A program made the position numbers and the translations under genes. A stretch of 64,000 bases of DNA. Source: Azoarcus sp. (GTDB taxonomy: Bacteria; Pseudomonadota; Gammaproteobacteria; Burkholderiales; Rhodocyclaceae). Shown piece after piece: positions 30,357 through 40,435 of the stretch. Position 1 is the stretch's first letter. Each line of letters begins with the position of its first letter. A model generated the notes under the pieces. That model ran no database searches. It had not been told where the DNA came from and saw only the letters and a list, made by a program, of their open reading frames with translations. The stretch lies in the NCBI GenBank assembly GCA_031289095.1, contig JAITQD010000032.1:21959-85958 (forward strand), in the 5' to 3' direction.

Positions 30357-30484
30357 AAGACGTTGCGCGCCCGCCGTCAGGGGGCATACTTTTGCGGGGT
30401 TTACCTGAAGTATTGGTATCATTTGCGCCGCGCAAAACCGCGCGGGAGCGTGTTTTTGTAACAATATGTTTTTACGGGGATAAA

Positions 30485-30754
30485 ATGACAAAGCTCGACG
30501 AATTGATACACGAAATCAAGGTGTTCATCATCGAAACGCTCGACTTGGAGGATGTTTCTCCTGAAGACATCGACGCGGATGCGCCTTTGTTCGGCGATGG
30601 TCTGGGGCTCGATTCCATTGATTCGCTGGAACTGGGTGTGGGGCTGCAAAAGCGTTACGGGCTGAAGATTTCCGCCGAAAGCGAGGAAACGCGACAGATT
30701 TTTTCGTCGACCCGCGCCTTGGGCGAATACGTCGCCGCGCACCGCACGGTTTGA
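30485..30754 (+). CDS. Acyl carrier protein 1
   Basis: DGLGLDSIDSLELGVGLQ phosphopantetheine motif. Confidence 0.92.
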   Translation: MTKLDELIHEIKVFIIETLDLEDVSPEDIDADAPLFGDGLGLDSIDSLELGVGLQKRYGLKISAESEETRQIFSSTRALGEYVAAHRTV

Positions 30755-30766
30755 TTTTCGGCCTTC

Positions 30767-31030
30767 ATGAGTATCGAAAAAATGGACAGAGACGCTACTT
30801 ACGCCCTGATTTCCAGACTTCTCGGCGAGCTTTTCGAGATTGCGCCGGAAAAGATCACCCTGGAAGCCACTCTTTACCAGGATCTTGATATCGACAGTAT
30901 TGATGCGGTCGATCTCGCGGTCGAGTTCAGAAAGCAGACCGGGCGGCAATTGACGCCGGACGAGTTCAAGAAGATTCGCACCGTGGGCGATATCGTCGAT
31001 GCTGCTTGTGCGTCGGCGGGGAATGCCTGA
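30767..31030 (+). CDS. Acyl carrier protein 2
   Basis: LYQDLDIDSIDAVDLAVEFRKQTGRQLTPDEFKKIRTVGDIV. Confidence 0.92.
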   Translation: MSIEKMDRDATYALISRLLGELFEIAPEKITLEATLYQDLDIDSIDAVDLAVEFRKQTGRQLTPDEFKKIRTVGDIVDAACASAGNA

Positions 31031-31629
31031 TGCCCGGGTGGTTCGCGTTTGCGGCAGGGCTTTTTTTGCCGCTTATGTTCTGGGTTTGCCGCTGGCAGGG
31101 CTGGCCGTTCTGGTGGTGCGGCCTTGTCCTGCTGCCGTTGGCTTGGCCGCGTCGCGCCGGAGGTGGGGTTTCCATCGCCGCCGTTGCGCCGCGCGCCGCA
31201 AGATGGTTGCCGGGGGTGCTGGCGGCGACGATCGGCGTGGCAGCGCTTGTTTTCCGCAACGGCTTGTCGCTCCAGTATTACTCTGTGCTGATCAGTCTGT
31301 TTTTCCTCGCCGTTTTCGCGGGCAGTCTCACGCAGGAACAGAGTATTGTCGAGCGTCTGGCGCGGCGGATGGAGCCTGATTTTCCTGAATCCGCCGTGCG
31401 TTATACGCGGCGGGTGACGCAAGCCTGGTGCGTGTTCTTTGTGGCGAACACGGTTATCACCTTGTTGTGCATCCGGGTGGGGGAAGAGGCCTGGGCGCTT
31501 TATAACGGGCTCGTTTCCTACCTTCTGATGGGGTGCATGTTCGCGGGGGAATGGCTGATTCGACGCCGGATGAAACGGCGCGGCCATGGCGCGGGCCATC
31601 CGGTTTTTCAGGAGACGCCCCATGTCTGA
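31030..31629 (+). CDS. COG4648-like membrane protein of the aryl polyene cluster
   Basis: Polytopic; RRVTQAWCVFFVANTVITLLCI; starts overlapping the ACP2 stop. Confidence 0.8.
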   Translation: MPGWFAFAAGLFLPLMFWVCRWQGWPFWWCGLVLLPLAWPRRAGGGVSIAAVAPRAARWLPGVLAATIGVAALVFRNGLSLQYYSVLISLFFLAVFAGSLTQEQSIVERLARRMEPDFPESAVRYTRRVTQAWCVFFVANTVITLLCIRVGEEAWALYNGLVSYLLMGCMFAGEWLIRRRMKRRGHGAGHPVFQETPHV

Positions 31630-33343
31630 TCCGTTTTTGCGAAATCTCACGCGCCATTGGGCGCTGCCCGCCGATGACGGGCGACCGGTGGCTGTTCGCG
31701 GCGGACAGCCGATAGGGCGCGCCACGTTTCATCTCGACCTTGACGCGGCCTGCCGTACGCTGGCGGGCATTGCGCCCGGCGAGGTGGGCGGGCGGGCCAG
31801 CATCGCGCTGTTTGAGCTGGATGCCTACCGCTTTGCGGTGTGGCTGCTGGCGGCTTGGTCGCTCGGGTTGTCCGTTGTCCTGCCGGGCGATGATTTGCCA
31901 GCGACGCGCAAGGCGCTGGCGTTGCCCTGGATCGGGCGCGGCAATCCGGCGAACGCCCTGACGGCGTGGGACGCTGCCGCGCCGGCAAACGATGTCGATC
32001 ATGGCTGGCCCAGTGTCCTGTTGTTTACTTCCGGTTCCACTGGCAAGCCGACGCTGGTCGAAAAAAGCCTGCGCCAACTGCGCACCGAAGCGGAGATGTT
32101 CGAGCAGGCGTTCGGCGGCGAGCTGACGGTCGATACCCGCTTCGTAACCAGCGTGCCGCACCAGCACATGTACGGACTGCCGTTCTTCATGCTGTGGTCG
32201 CTGACGGGGGGACACCCTTTTGTGGTGGAAAAACTCCGTTACCCGGAAGACCTCGGGAGATTGCCGCCCGCCGATTATGTTTTTATCAGTGCGCCGACTT
32301 TCCTGAAACATCTGGCGGATGCGCCAGCAGTGGGGGAGGGGGTGCGCTGGCGCATGGCGACTTCGGCGGGCAGTCCGCTTGCCCTGGACGTGGCGACAAG
32401 CGGCGCGGACTGGCTGCACGCGCCGTTGTATGAAATCTATGGCAGTACGGAAACCGGGGCGGTTGCCCGACGCCGGGGCAATACGCCGTGGCAGGCCATG
32501 CCCGGCGTGCGCCTGAGTCTGGAGGAGGCGTCTTCCCGCCTGCTCATTCATTCGCCGCTGCTCTCCGAGGCCGAAGGCGAAAGCGGTTTTCTGTCGGGTG
32601 ACGTCGCCCGTCTGGACGAACGCGGCCTGGAACTGCTGGGGCGGGCCGATCGTCTGGTCAAGATCGGCGAAAAACGGATTTCGCTCACCCAGATCGAACA
32701 GGAACTCGCCTGCCTGCCGGAGGTGGAAAGCGCGCGCGTTATTCCGCTATCCCATGAGCGTGAGAGTGATCGCCTTATTCTGGGCGCGGTGGTCGTCCTG
32801 GGGCCGCAAGGGCGTGTTCGCCTCGGAAGGGAGAAAAAGGCGCATTTCGACCAGAGCCTGCGCAACGGGCTGCGCGATCGGCTCGACCCGCTGGCCCTGC
32901 CGCGCCGTTGGCGTTACGTGGCGGCGTTTCCCTGCAACGAAATGGGCAAGATTACCCGGCAGGAACTGGAACGGCTGTTCGTGCCCACCCTGCCGCATGC
33001 CGAGCGTCTGCCCTGGCCGCGCGAGGACGGCGCGGACGGCGAAAAGGTGTTGCTGCAATTGCGCATGCCGCGCGATCTGGCCTGGTTCGAGGGCCATTTC
33101 CCCGGTTTTCCGCTCCTGCCCGGCGTGGTGCAGATTGATTGGGCGGCGCACTTCGCGCGTCTCTATTTCGGTTTTGACGCCATGGCGGCGGGTGTTTCCG
33201 GCCTCAAGTTCCAGGGCATGATCCGGCCCGGCGATGCGCCGCAGCTGGAACTTGTCCTGAAACCGGAGGGAAAGGTTGCATTCGCTTTCATCCTGGACGG
33301 GAAAGTCAGTTCGCACGGCGTTTTTTCGCCGGGCGGGGCATGA
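31622..33343 (+). CDS. AMP-dependent acyl-acid ligase fused to a FabZ/ApeI-like dehydratase domain
   Basis: LLFTSGSTGKPTLVEKSLRQL adenylation motif, EIYGSTETGAVARR; C-terminal hotdog region AWFEGHFPGFPLLPGVVQIDWAAHFA. Confidence 0.88.
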   Translation: MSDPFLRNLTRHWALPADDGRPVAVRGGQPIGRATFHLDLDAACRTLAGIAPGEVGGRASIALFELDAYRFAVWLLAAWSLGLSVVLPGDDLPATRKALALPWIGRGNPANALTAWDAAAPANDVDHGWPSVLLFTSGSTGKPTLVEKSLRQLRTEAEMFEQAFGGELTVDTRFVTSVPHQHMYGLPFFMLWSLTGGHPFVVEKLRYPEDLGRLPPADYVFISAPTFLKHLADAPAVGEGVRWRMATSAGSPLALDVATSGADWLHAPLYEIYGSTETGAVARRRGNTPWQAMPGVRLSLEEASSRLLIHSPLLSEAEGESGFLSGDVARLDERGLELLGRADRLVKIGEKRISLTQIEQELACLPEVESARVIPLSHERESDRLILGAVVVLGPQGRVRLGREKKAHFDQSLRNGLRDRLDPLALPRRWRYVAAFPCNEMGKITRQELERLFVPTLPHAERLPWPREDGADGEKVLLQLRMPRDLAWFEGHFPGFPLLPGVVQIDWAAHFARLYFGFDAMAAGVSGLKFQGMIRPGDAPQLELVLKPEGKVAFAFILDGKVSSHGVFSPGGA

Positions 33344-34086
33344 AAACCGTCGCCGTCGTCCCGGTGTTCAATCACGGTGAGACCGTGGGCGAGGTTGTGC
33401 GCGGCCTGCGCGCTCACGGCCTGCCGGTCATTCTGGTCGATGATGGTAGCGACGCCGCCACGGCCCGGACACTGGATGCGCTTGCCGCCGAAGCGGCCCC
33501 GGAGGCGGTCGCGCTGCTGCGTCACCCGGAGAACCGCGGCAAGGGCGTGGCGGTGATGAGGGGGTTCCGCCATGCGTACGAAGGCGGGGCCAGCCACGCT
33601 TTGCAGGTGGATGCCGACGGTCAGCACGATCTCGATGCTGTGCCCGCTTTCCTGAGCGCTTCGGCGCAACATCCTGCCGCTGTCGTGGCCGGCTGCCCGC
33701 GCTACGACGCCAGTGTGCCCAAGGGGCGGAAATACGCGCGCTATCTCACTCACGTCTGGGTAGGGATCAACACCCTGTCGACGCGCATCGCCGATTCAAT
33801 GTGCGGCTTTCGCCTCTATCCGCTCGCGCCGACCGTGGCGCTTTTGCCCGCGTTGACGCATGCTCGGCGCATGAACTTCGACACCGAAATCCTGGTGCAG
33901 CTGGACTGGGAGGGCGTGCCGGTGGTCAATCTGCCGGTTGCGGTGCGGTATCCGGCGGGCGGCATTTCGCATTTCCGGCTCTGGCGCGACAACCTGCGCA
34001 TTTCCGCGATGCACGCCCGGCTTTTTTTCGGCATGCTCCGGCGGCTGCCACGGCTCATTGGCCGCCACTTTGGGACGTCGCACTGA
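33340..34086 (+). CDS. Family 2 glycosyltransferase
   Basis: VVPVFNHGETVGEVVRGLRAHGLPVILVDDGS; LQVDADGQHD. Confidence 0.9.
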   Translation: MKTVAVVPVFNHGETVGEVVRGLRAHGLPVILVDDGSDAATARTLDALAAEAAPEAVALLRHPENRGKGVAVMRGFRHAYEGGASHALQVDADGQHDLDAVPAFLSASAQHPAAVVAGCPRYDASVPKGRKYARYLTHVWVGINTLSTRIADSMCGFRLYPLAPTVALLPALTHARRMNFDTEILVQLDWEGVPVVNLPVAVRYPAGGISHFRLWRDNLRISAMHARLFFGMLRRLPRLIGRHFGTSH

Positions 34087-34087
34087 C

Positions 34088-35062
34088 ATGCACTGGGCGC
34101 GAATCGGCGAAACTGGCTTTCTCGGGGGTATCCGCTTTCTGCACTGGGTCTACCGGTATGGCGGCATCTGGCTTTTCCGCGCCGTGCTCTGCCTCGTCAT
34201 GCCGTGGTTTTTTCTGAGCAACAGTGTGGCCCGCCGCGCGTCCCTTGAATATCTTGCCCGCCTGCGCGAGACGAGCGGCGGTGCAACCCCGGCGGCGAAC
34301 AAGTGGAACGCCTTTCGTCATTTCATGAGTTTCGGTGAGAATGTACTCGAAAAACTCATCGTGGCGGACGTGCGGGAAAACGTGCGGAACCCCGTCGGCG
34401 CCGAAGGGCTGGAATCCCTGCACCGTCTGGTCGACGAGGGACGCGGGGTGCTCGTCGTGAGCGCGCATTTCGGCAATCTCATGTTCCTGCACCGACTCTG
34501 GCGCAACCAGCGCGCCCACGTCCGGTTCACGTTGTTTGCGCACACCCGCCACGCCGGGCGCTTCAACCGGTTTCTGCACTCCCTGAACCCGGAGATGGAA
34601 ATCGACCTGATTCAGGCTGACAACGTCGATGTCGGCACGGCCATGCTGTTGTCGGAGCGCGTCGCGGCGGGCGGCATCGTGGTGTTCACTGGGGATCGCG
34701 TGCCGGTCACGCTGGGTAGCAAAGCGACGGTTGCCGCGCCCTTCCTCGGCAGGGAGGCCCATTTTCCGGCGGGGCCGTACGTTCTCGCTGCTGCGCTCGG
34801 CTGTCCCATGTTCATGGTGTTCAGCGCTCGTTGCCGCGAGGGGTTTTCCGTCACAGCGCGGCAACTCGCCGAGCGAGTCGTGCTGCCGCGCCGGGAGCGC
34901 GAGGCGGCTATCCGGACGTATCTTGCGACCTACGTCGCCGCGCTGACTGAAGTCTGCGTCAAGTACCCCCTGCAATGGTTCAACTTCTACCCGTTCTGGC
35001 GCGACCCCGCCGGAGAGCCGAACCCCGCACCCGATGAGAAACCGTCAAAGCCGCTGGCATGA
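34088..35062 (+). CDS. LpxL/HtrB-like lysophospholipid acyltransferase
   Basis: LVVSAHFGNLMFLHRLW; VFTGDRVPVTLGSKATVAAPFLG; C-terminal PLQWFNFYPFW. Confidence 0.88.
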   Translation: MHWARIGETGFLGGIRFLHWVYRYGGIWLFRAVLCLVMPWFFLSNSVARRASLEYLARLRETSGGATPAANKWNAFRHFMSFGENVLEKLIVADVRENVRNPVGAEGLESLHRLVDEGRGVLVVSAHFGNLMFLHRLWRNQRAHVRFTLFAHTRHAGRFNRFLHSLNPEMEIDLIQADNVDVGTAMLLSERVAAGGIVVFTGDRVPVTLGSKATVAAPFLGREAHFPAGPYVLAAALGCPMFMVFSARCREGFSVTARQLAERVVLPRREREAAIRTYLATYVAALTEVCVKYPLQWFNFYPFWRDPAGEPNPAPDEKPSKPLA

Positions 35063-35456
35063 AAGTGTGGAACTGGAAATTCCGTTCCACGACCTCGATC
35101 CGCTGGAAATCTGCTGGCATGGGCATTACGTGCGCTATCTGGAGATTGCCCGCACGGCGCTCCTGCGCTCGTTCGGCTACGACTACCCGGATATGCGGGA
35201 TTCCGGCTACGCTTGGCCGGTCATCGAACTGCACATCCGCTACGCGCAGCCCCTGCGCTACCGCCAGCGCATCGTGATCGAGGCTGCCGTCGTGGAATGG
35301 GAAAACCGCCTCAAGATCGACTACACGATCCGCGATGCCGCGAGCGGCCAGCGCCTCACACGCGCCTATACCGTACAGGTGGCGGTGGATATGCGCACGC
35401 GGGAAATGTGTCTGGTCAGTCCCGCTGTTCTCGCCGAAAAACTGGGAGTGAAATGA
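35034..35456 (+). CDS. Acyl-CoA thioesterase (4HBT family)
   Basis: VELEIPFHDLDPLEICWHGHYVRYLEIARTALL. Confidence 0.88.
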   Translation: MRNRQSRWHESVELEIPFHDLDPLEICWHGHYVRYLEIARTALLRSFGYDYPDMRDSGYAWPVIELHIRYAQPLRYRQRIVIEAAVVEWENRLKIDYTIRDAASGQRLTRAYTVQVAVDMRTREMCLVSPAVLAEKLGVK

Positions 35457-36076
35457 AAACGTCGCCGTCGTGGTTTGCGAAATGCCTTTTCGCCGCCTTG
35501 ACCCTATGCCTTGCCCTGCCGTCGCAGGCCGCCGATCTGCTCGCGGAGGTGCGCGCCCGTCTTGTGCTGACGCCAGTGACGCAAGGGGAATTCCAGCAGA
35601 CGCGCCAGCTTGCGCGCATCAAGAAGCCGCTCATCTCGACCGGGCGCTTTCTGGTCGTGCGCGATGCCGGTGTGATCTGGGAAAACCTCGCGCCCATCGA
35701 GCAGACGATGCGTCTGACGAAAAACGAAATCCTGCAAACGGGCGACGGCGGTACGCTCATGCGGTTGTCGACCGACAAGGAACCCGTGGTCGGCATCATC
35801 AATGACATTCTGTTTGGCGTGCTGGCGGGCGAGTTTGAAACGCTCGCGCGGCGTTTCACCTACGACGGCAAGGTGGAAGGCGACACGTGGCGGCTCGGTT
35901 TCAAGCCCAGGGACGCCAATCTTGCCCGCCTGATCGAGACGCTTTCTCTTGCGGGCGGGCGCGACATTGAGCAGGTCGAGATCCGGAGCGCTGCGGGCGA
36001 TGTGACCCGCATTGAATTCAAAGCGCAAACGCATGCCAACGAAGTTTCCGCCGAAATCAGGAAGCGTTTTGAGTAA
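35453..36076 (+). CDS. LolA-like outer membrane lipoprotein carrier protein
   Basis: Signal peptide; TPVTQGEFQQTRQLARIKKPLISTGRFLVVRDAGVIWENLAPIEQTMRLTKNEILQ. Confidence 0.85.
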   Translation: MKTSPSWFAKCLFAALTLCLALPSQAADLLAEVRARLVLTPVTQGEFQQTRQLARIKKPLISTGRFLVVRDAGVIWENLAPIEQTMRLTKNEILQTGDGGTLMRLSTDKEPVVGIINDILFGVLAGEFETLARRFTYDGKVEGDTWRLGFKPRDANLARLIETLSLAGGRDIEQVEIRSAAGDVTRIEFKAQTHANEVSAEIRKRFE

Positions 36077-36104
36077 TCCGCATCCGTCGCCGGGCTTCGT
36101 GCGC

Positions 36105-38396
36105 ATGCATCGGTTGCTGGCCATGCTCTGGCTTGCTCTGTTACTGGGGGCGGCCTGTTACCTGATCGCTGGCTGGCGGGATAGCGCCGGGCGCGTCGAT
36201 ACCGATCTGCTGGCCTTGCTGCCTCGGGACGAACGCCGCCCAATGCTGGAGACCGCCCTGAAGGCGCTTGCCGCGCAGGGCGAAAGGCAATTGGCCTTGC
36301 TGGTTTCCGCCCGCGACGACGCGACGACGCGTCGGGCCGCCAGCGAGGTGCGCGAGGCGCTCGCCGGACTGGGTCTGACGGAGCAGGGCGCAGGCGCGGT
36401 TTTCCCCGGCGATTTTTATTTTCCGTATCGGCAAGGGCTACTGACGGTCGCCGACCGCGAATGGCTCGCCACGGCAACGCCGGAGGCCGCCACGGCGCGC
36501 GCCCTGAATCTTGCCTATGCGCTGTTTACGCCCAGCAACGTCCCCTGGCAGAGCGACCCCTATGGCTTTTTTGGCGACTGGCTCAAAAGCCTGGGTGAAG
36601 CCACGCCTTTGCGCCCGTCCAACGGCGAACTGATGCTCGAACACGATGGACGGCCTTACGTTGCGCTGACCTACGCCCTGCCGCAAAGCGCCTTCGCTGG
36701 CGATTTCCAGCAAAAACTGGTCGCCCGTCTCGACGCGGCGCGGGATCGCGTCCACGCCCTCGACCCACAGGCGCATTTCCTTGCTGCCGGCGTGGTGTTG
36801 CATGCGGCGGCGGCGGCGCGGCAGGCGGAAGGGGAAATGAGTCTCATCGGGCTGGGATCGCTACTGGGGACGTTTTTCCTGATCGGCTTCGTCTTCCAGA
36901 GTGCGCGCGCTCTGAAGCTCATCGCGGTTTCGCTCGTCTCCGGCACGGTGGCCGCGCTGTTCGCCGCCTTCCTGCTGTTCGAGCGCGTGCATGCCGTCAC
37001 CCTCGTTTTCGGTGTCAGCCTGATCGGCGTCGCCGTCGATTACGCCATTCTTGTGTTCGCGCAGCACTTGGGCAACGAGGAGCCGGTGTGGGAACGCTAC
37101 CGCAGGCTGTTGCCGACGCTGGGCATGGTGCTGCTTACGCCCGCGCTCGCTTACCTGGCGCTGGCCCTGACGCCTTTCCCTGGCCTGAAGCAGATGGCGA
37201 CGTTTGCTGTGTGCGGCATTTTCGGCGCCTGGGCGAGCGTTGTGTGTTTTTATCCCTACCTGCTGCCCGCGACCCTGCCGCTGCCCGGCAACGCCGGCCC
37301 GGTAATGCGCCTGCTCGCGCGCTGGCCGCGTTGGCGCAACACTGGCAAGTGCTGGGGGCTGGCGCTTTGCCTCGCCGCCGCCATGGCGGGTGGACTTGCG
37401 CAATTGCGGACGAACGACGACATTCGCGGCCTGTTCAGCGGCAATGCTACGCTGATGGCCGAACATCGGCAGGTTGCCGACATCCTGCATCTGCCCAGTC
37501 CGGCGCAGATGTTTCTGTTGAGCGCCGACACGCCGGAAGCCTTGCTGCAAAACGAGGAAGCCCTGATTGAGCGCCTGCGCCCCTTTGTGGCGGCAAACCG
37601 GATTGGCGGCTACGAAGCCGTGAGTCGCTGGTTGCCTTCCGAGGCCAGGCAGCGGCAGGCGCGCGTTTTGCGGGAACGTTTGCGGGTGAGCAACGCCCGC
37701 ATCGGCGAAGAACTGGAATTGTCCGCAGGCTGGGACGAGGAAGCGTCTTCCGATGGCGTCCTCACTGCCGATGCCTGGCTTGCCTCGCCTGTCAGCATGC
37801 CGTTTCGCGCGCTTTGGCTGGGCGCGATGCCGGACGGCGAGGGCAGTGCGCCGCGTCATGCGAGCATGGTGCTGCTTAAGAGTCTGGCCGACCGTGACAC
37901 GGCGGCGGCGCTCGCCGGGTTGGCGCACGCCATTCCTGGGGTGGAATGGGTAGACCAGACCCGTGAAATCTCTGCGCTGATGGCGCGTTACCGGGAACTG
38001 CTGACCCAAACCCTGCTGTTTGCCTGCCTTGCCGTGCCTTTTCTGCTTTATCCGTTTTTTGGGCGACGCGTCTGGCGCATTGTTGTGCCGGTGCTGATTG
38101 CCGGCGGGGCCACGCTCGCCGTCATGGGCTATCTGGGCATACCTCTCCAGTTGTTGAGCATCCTTGCGCTTTTGCTGACGCTTGGCATGGGCATTGATTA
38201 CGCCATCTTTTTGCAGGCGCGCCAGACCCATGCGCACACGCTGCTTGCCACCACGCTGGCAGCTTCGTTGACGCTGCTGTCTTTTGGTCTGCTGGCGCTT
38301 TCCGGCACGCCAGCGCTGCATGCGCTGGGGCTGACCGTCACACTGGGCGTGGCGTTATCGTGGTTACTGACCCCGGTATTCATGCAAAAAAACTGA
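36105..38396 (+). CDS. MMPL family (RND-like) exporter of the aryl polyene cluster
   Basis: Large polytopic protein: FGVSLIGVAVDYAILVFAQHL and LLTLGMGIDYAIFLQARQT. An upstream TTG at 36069 is an alternative start. Confidence 0.88.
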   Translation: MHRLLAMLWLALLLGAACYLIAGWRDSAGRVDTDLLALLPRDERRPMLETALKALAAQGERQLALLVSARDDATTRRAASEVREALAGLGLTEQGAGAVFPGDFYFPYRQGLLTVADREWLATATPEAATARALNLAYALFTPSNVPWQSDPYGFFGDWLKSLGEATPLRPSNGELMLEHDGRPYVALTYALPQSAFAGDFQQKLVARLDAARDRVHALDPQAHFLAAGVVLHAAAAARQAEGEMSLIGLGSLLGTFFLIGFVFQSARALKLIAVSLVSGTVAALFAAFLLFERVHAVTLVFGVSLIGVAVDYAILVFAQHLGNEEPVWERYRRLLPTLGMVLLTPALAYLALALTPFPGLKQMATFAVCGIFGAWASVVCFYPYLLPATLPLPGNAGPVMRLLARWPRWRNTGKCWGLALCLAAAMAGGLAQLRTNDDIRGLFSGNATLMAEHRQVADILHLPSPAQMFLLSADTPEALLQNEEALIERLRPFVAANRIGGYEAVSRWLPSEARQRQARVLRERLRVSNARIGEELELSAGWDEEASSDGVLTADAWLASPVSMPFRALWLGAMPDGEGSAPRHASMVLLKSLADRDTAAALAGLAHAIPGVEWVDQTREISALMARYRELLTQTLLFACLAVPFLLYPFFGRRVWRIVVPVLIAGGATLAVMGYLGIPLQLLSILALLLTLGMGIDYAIFLQARQTHAHTLLATTLAASLTLLSFGLLALSGTPALHALGLTVTLGVALSWLLTPVFMQKN

Positions 38397-38437
38397 AGAT
38401 ACTGGCATGAAACGCCCCCATGGCATCAGAGACGGCG

Positions 38438-39274
38438 CTATTCAAACAGTCGCGCGATGCTTTCCAGTCCTACGTAATCGAGGCAGCAGTCCGCCGCTTC
38501 GCGCAGCGCCGGTTTGGGGCGGTAGGCCACGCCGAAGCCGGCGGCGCGGAACATGGGGATGTCGTTCGCACCATCGCCCGCGCACAGGACTTCGTTGGGG
38601 GAGAGACCCAGTGCGGTGCGCGTCGCAATGAGGTGATTCGCCTTGGCCTGACCGTCGACGATGGGGCCGCTCAGCCGTCCGGTGAGGCGGCCAGCAACGA
38701 TTTCCAGTTCGTTGGCCCAGGCGTAGTCGAAGCCGAGTTCGCGCTTCAGGTGTTCGGTGAAATAGGTGAAACCGCCGGAGACCAGCGCCGTCTTTATGCC
38801 GACCGCTTTCAGGCGCGCCATCAGCGCCTCCGCGCCGGGGTTCAGGCGCAGGCGCTTGGCGTGCACTTTCGCCAGCGCTTGTTCTGGCAAGCCTTCCAGC
38901 AGCGCGACGCGGCGCGTGAGCGAGGTGCGGAAGTCGATTTCGCCACGCATCGCCGCCTCTGTGATTGCCGCCACGTTGGTCTTGACTCCCTGCATGTCGG
39001 CGATCTCGTCGATGCACTCGATGTTTATCAGGGTGGAATCCATGTCGGTGACGAAAAGGCTGAAATCGCCAAGCCGCAGCCCTGCGGGCACCCAAGCATG
39101 GTCGAGTTCTGCTTTTGCGCAAAAGGCGGCGATGAGCGGTTCGTTGCCGCGCCCGACGTTGCCCAGGCGGAAGGCATGCCCGTCGATGATGCGGATCTCC
39201 GGGGTTCCGGCCAGGACGGCCAGATGGCGTAGTTCCGCCGGGGTGATTCGTTCCCCCTGGATGACCAGGTTCAT
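38438..39274 (-). CDS. serB: Phosphoserine phosphatase SerB
   Basis: SLFVTDMDSTLINIECIDEIADMQGVK; LCAGDGANDIPMFRAAGFGVAYRPKP. Confidence 0.95.
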   Translation of the reverse strand: MNLVIQGERITPAELRHLAVLAGTPEIRIIDGHAFRLGNVGRGNEPLIAAFCAKAELDHAWVPAGLRLGDFSLFVTDMDSTLINIECIDEIADMQGVKTNVAAITEAAMRGEIDFRTSLTRRVALLEGLPEQALAKVHAKRLRLNPGAEALMARLKAVGIKTALVSGGFTYFTEHLKRELGFDYAWANELEIVAGRLTGRLSGPIVDGQAKANHLIATRTALGLSPNEVLCAGDGANDIPMFRAAGFGVAYRPKPALREAADCCLDYVGLESIARLFE

Positions 39275-40347
39275 GCAGCGGCGCTCCGGCGCGGTAGCGC
39301 GTCGCGCAATACCGCGTCCGCGCCGCAGATCATTTCCACCGTGGTGTCCCAGCCGACGCAGGCGTCCGTCACCGAGCAGCCGTATCTGAGCTGGCCCAGA
39401 TCGGCGGGGATCGGCTGGTTGCCGGCGACGAGGTTGCTTTCGATCATCAGGCCCACGATGGAGCGGTTGCCGTCGCGGATCTGGTGGATGACGTCCTTCA
39501 TCACCAGTGGCTGCATTTCGGGCTTTTTCCAGGAATTGCCGTGCGAACAGTCGATGACGATGTTGCCGGGCAGTCTGGCCTTGGCGAGCGCTTCTTCGGC
39601 GAGCGAGACCGAGACGGAATCGTAGTTGGGCCGCTCGCCGCCGCGCAGCACGAGATGGCCGTAGCGGTTGCCGCGCGTGCGTACGATGGCCGACTGGCCC
39701 TGGCCGTTGACGCCGAGAAAACTGTGCGGATTGGCCGCCGAGACGATGGCGTTGACGGCGGCGCTGACGTCGCCGTCGGTGGTGTTCTTGAAACCGACCG
39801 GGGTCGACAGGCCGGAGGCCATTTCGCGGTGCGTCTGCGATTCCGAGGTGCGCGCGCCGATGGCCGTCCAGGAAATGAGGTCGCCGTAATATTGCGGCGC
39901 GATGGGGTCAAGCGCCTCAGTGGCGATGGGCAGGCCCACGCGCGCGACTTCGCGCAGGAAATGACGCGCTTTTTCCATGCCTTCGTCGACGCGGAAGGAA
40001 TCGTTCATGTACGGGTCGTTGATGTAACCCTTCCAGCCCGTCGCGGTGCGCGGTTTCTCGAAATAGACGCGCATCGCCAGCAGCAGGGAGCCTTTCACTT
40101 TCTCCGCGAGCGCGGCGAGACGATGGGCGTAGTCGAGTCCGGCCTGGGGGTCGTGGATCGAGCAAGGGCCGACCACCACGAACAGGCGGGGATCCCTGCG
40201 GTCGAGTATGTCGATGAACGCCTTGCGTCCGGCCACCACCGTGGCTGCTATCGCGTCGTCGAGCGGCACGCACGCCTTGATTTCCTCGGGCGAAGGCATG
40301 TGGTCGATGGCGAGGATGTTGAGATTTTCGGTCTGGACGACGGTCAT
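39271..40347 (-). CDS. aroG: 3-deoxy-7-phosphoheptulonate synthase, class I
   Basis: FVVVGPCSIHDPQAGLDYAHRLAAL; IVIDCSHGNSWKKPEMQPLVMKDVI. Confidence 0.95.
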   Translation of the reverse strand: MTVVQTENLNILAIDHMPSPEEIKACVPLDDAIAATVVAGRKAFIDILDRRDPRLFVVVGPCSIHDPQAGLDYAHRLAALAEKVKGSLLLAMRVYFEKPRTATGWKGYINDPYMNDSFRVDEGMEKARHFLREVARVGLPIATEALDPIAPQYYGDLISWTAIGARTSESQTHREMASGLSTPVGFKNTTDGDVSAAVNAIVSAANPHSFLGVNGQGQSAIVRTRGNRYGHLVLRGGERPNYDSVSVSLAEEALAKARLPGNIVIDCSHGNSWKKPEMQPLVMKDVIHQIRDGNRSIVGLMIESNLVAGNQPIPADLGQLRYGCSVTDACVGWDTTVEMICGADAVLRDALPRRSAAA

Positions 40348-40435
40348 CGCGGACTCCGCCGGGCGTGGCCGGCAAAGGCGGGGATTGTACGCTCAAAGGC
40401 CGGCGCAGTCGCAGTCGGGGGGGAGAGGAGGCGGG

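Noticed and set aside
36861-38321. 486-aa ORF antisense to the MMPL exporter
   Set aside because: Q/R/H-rich shadow ORF typical of high-GC antisense frames.
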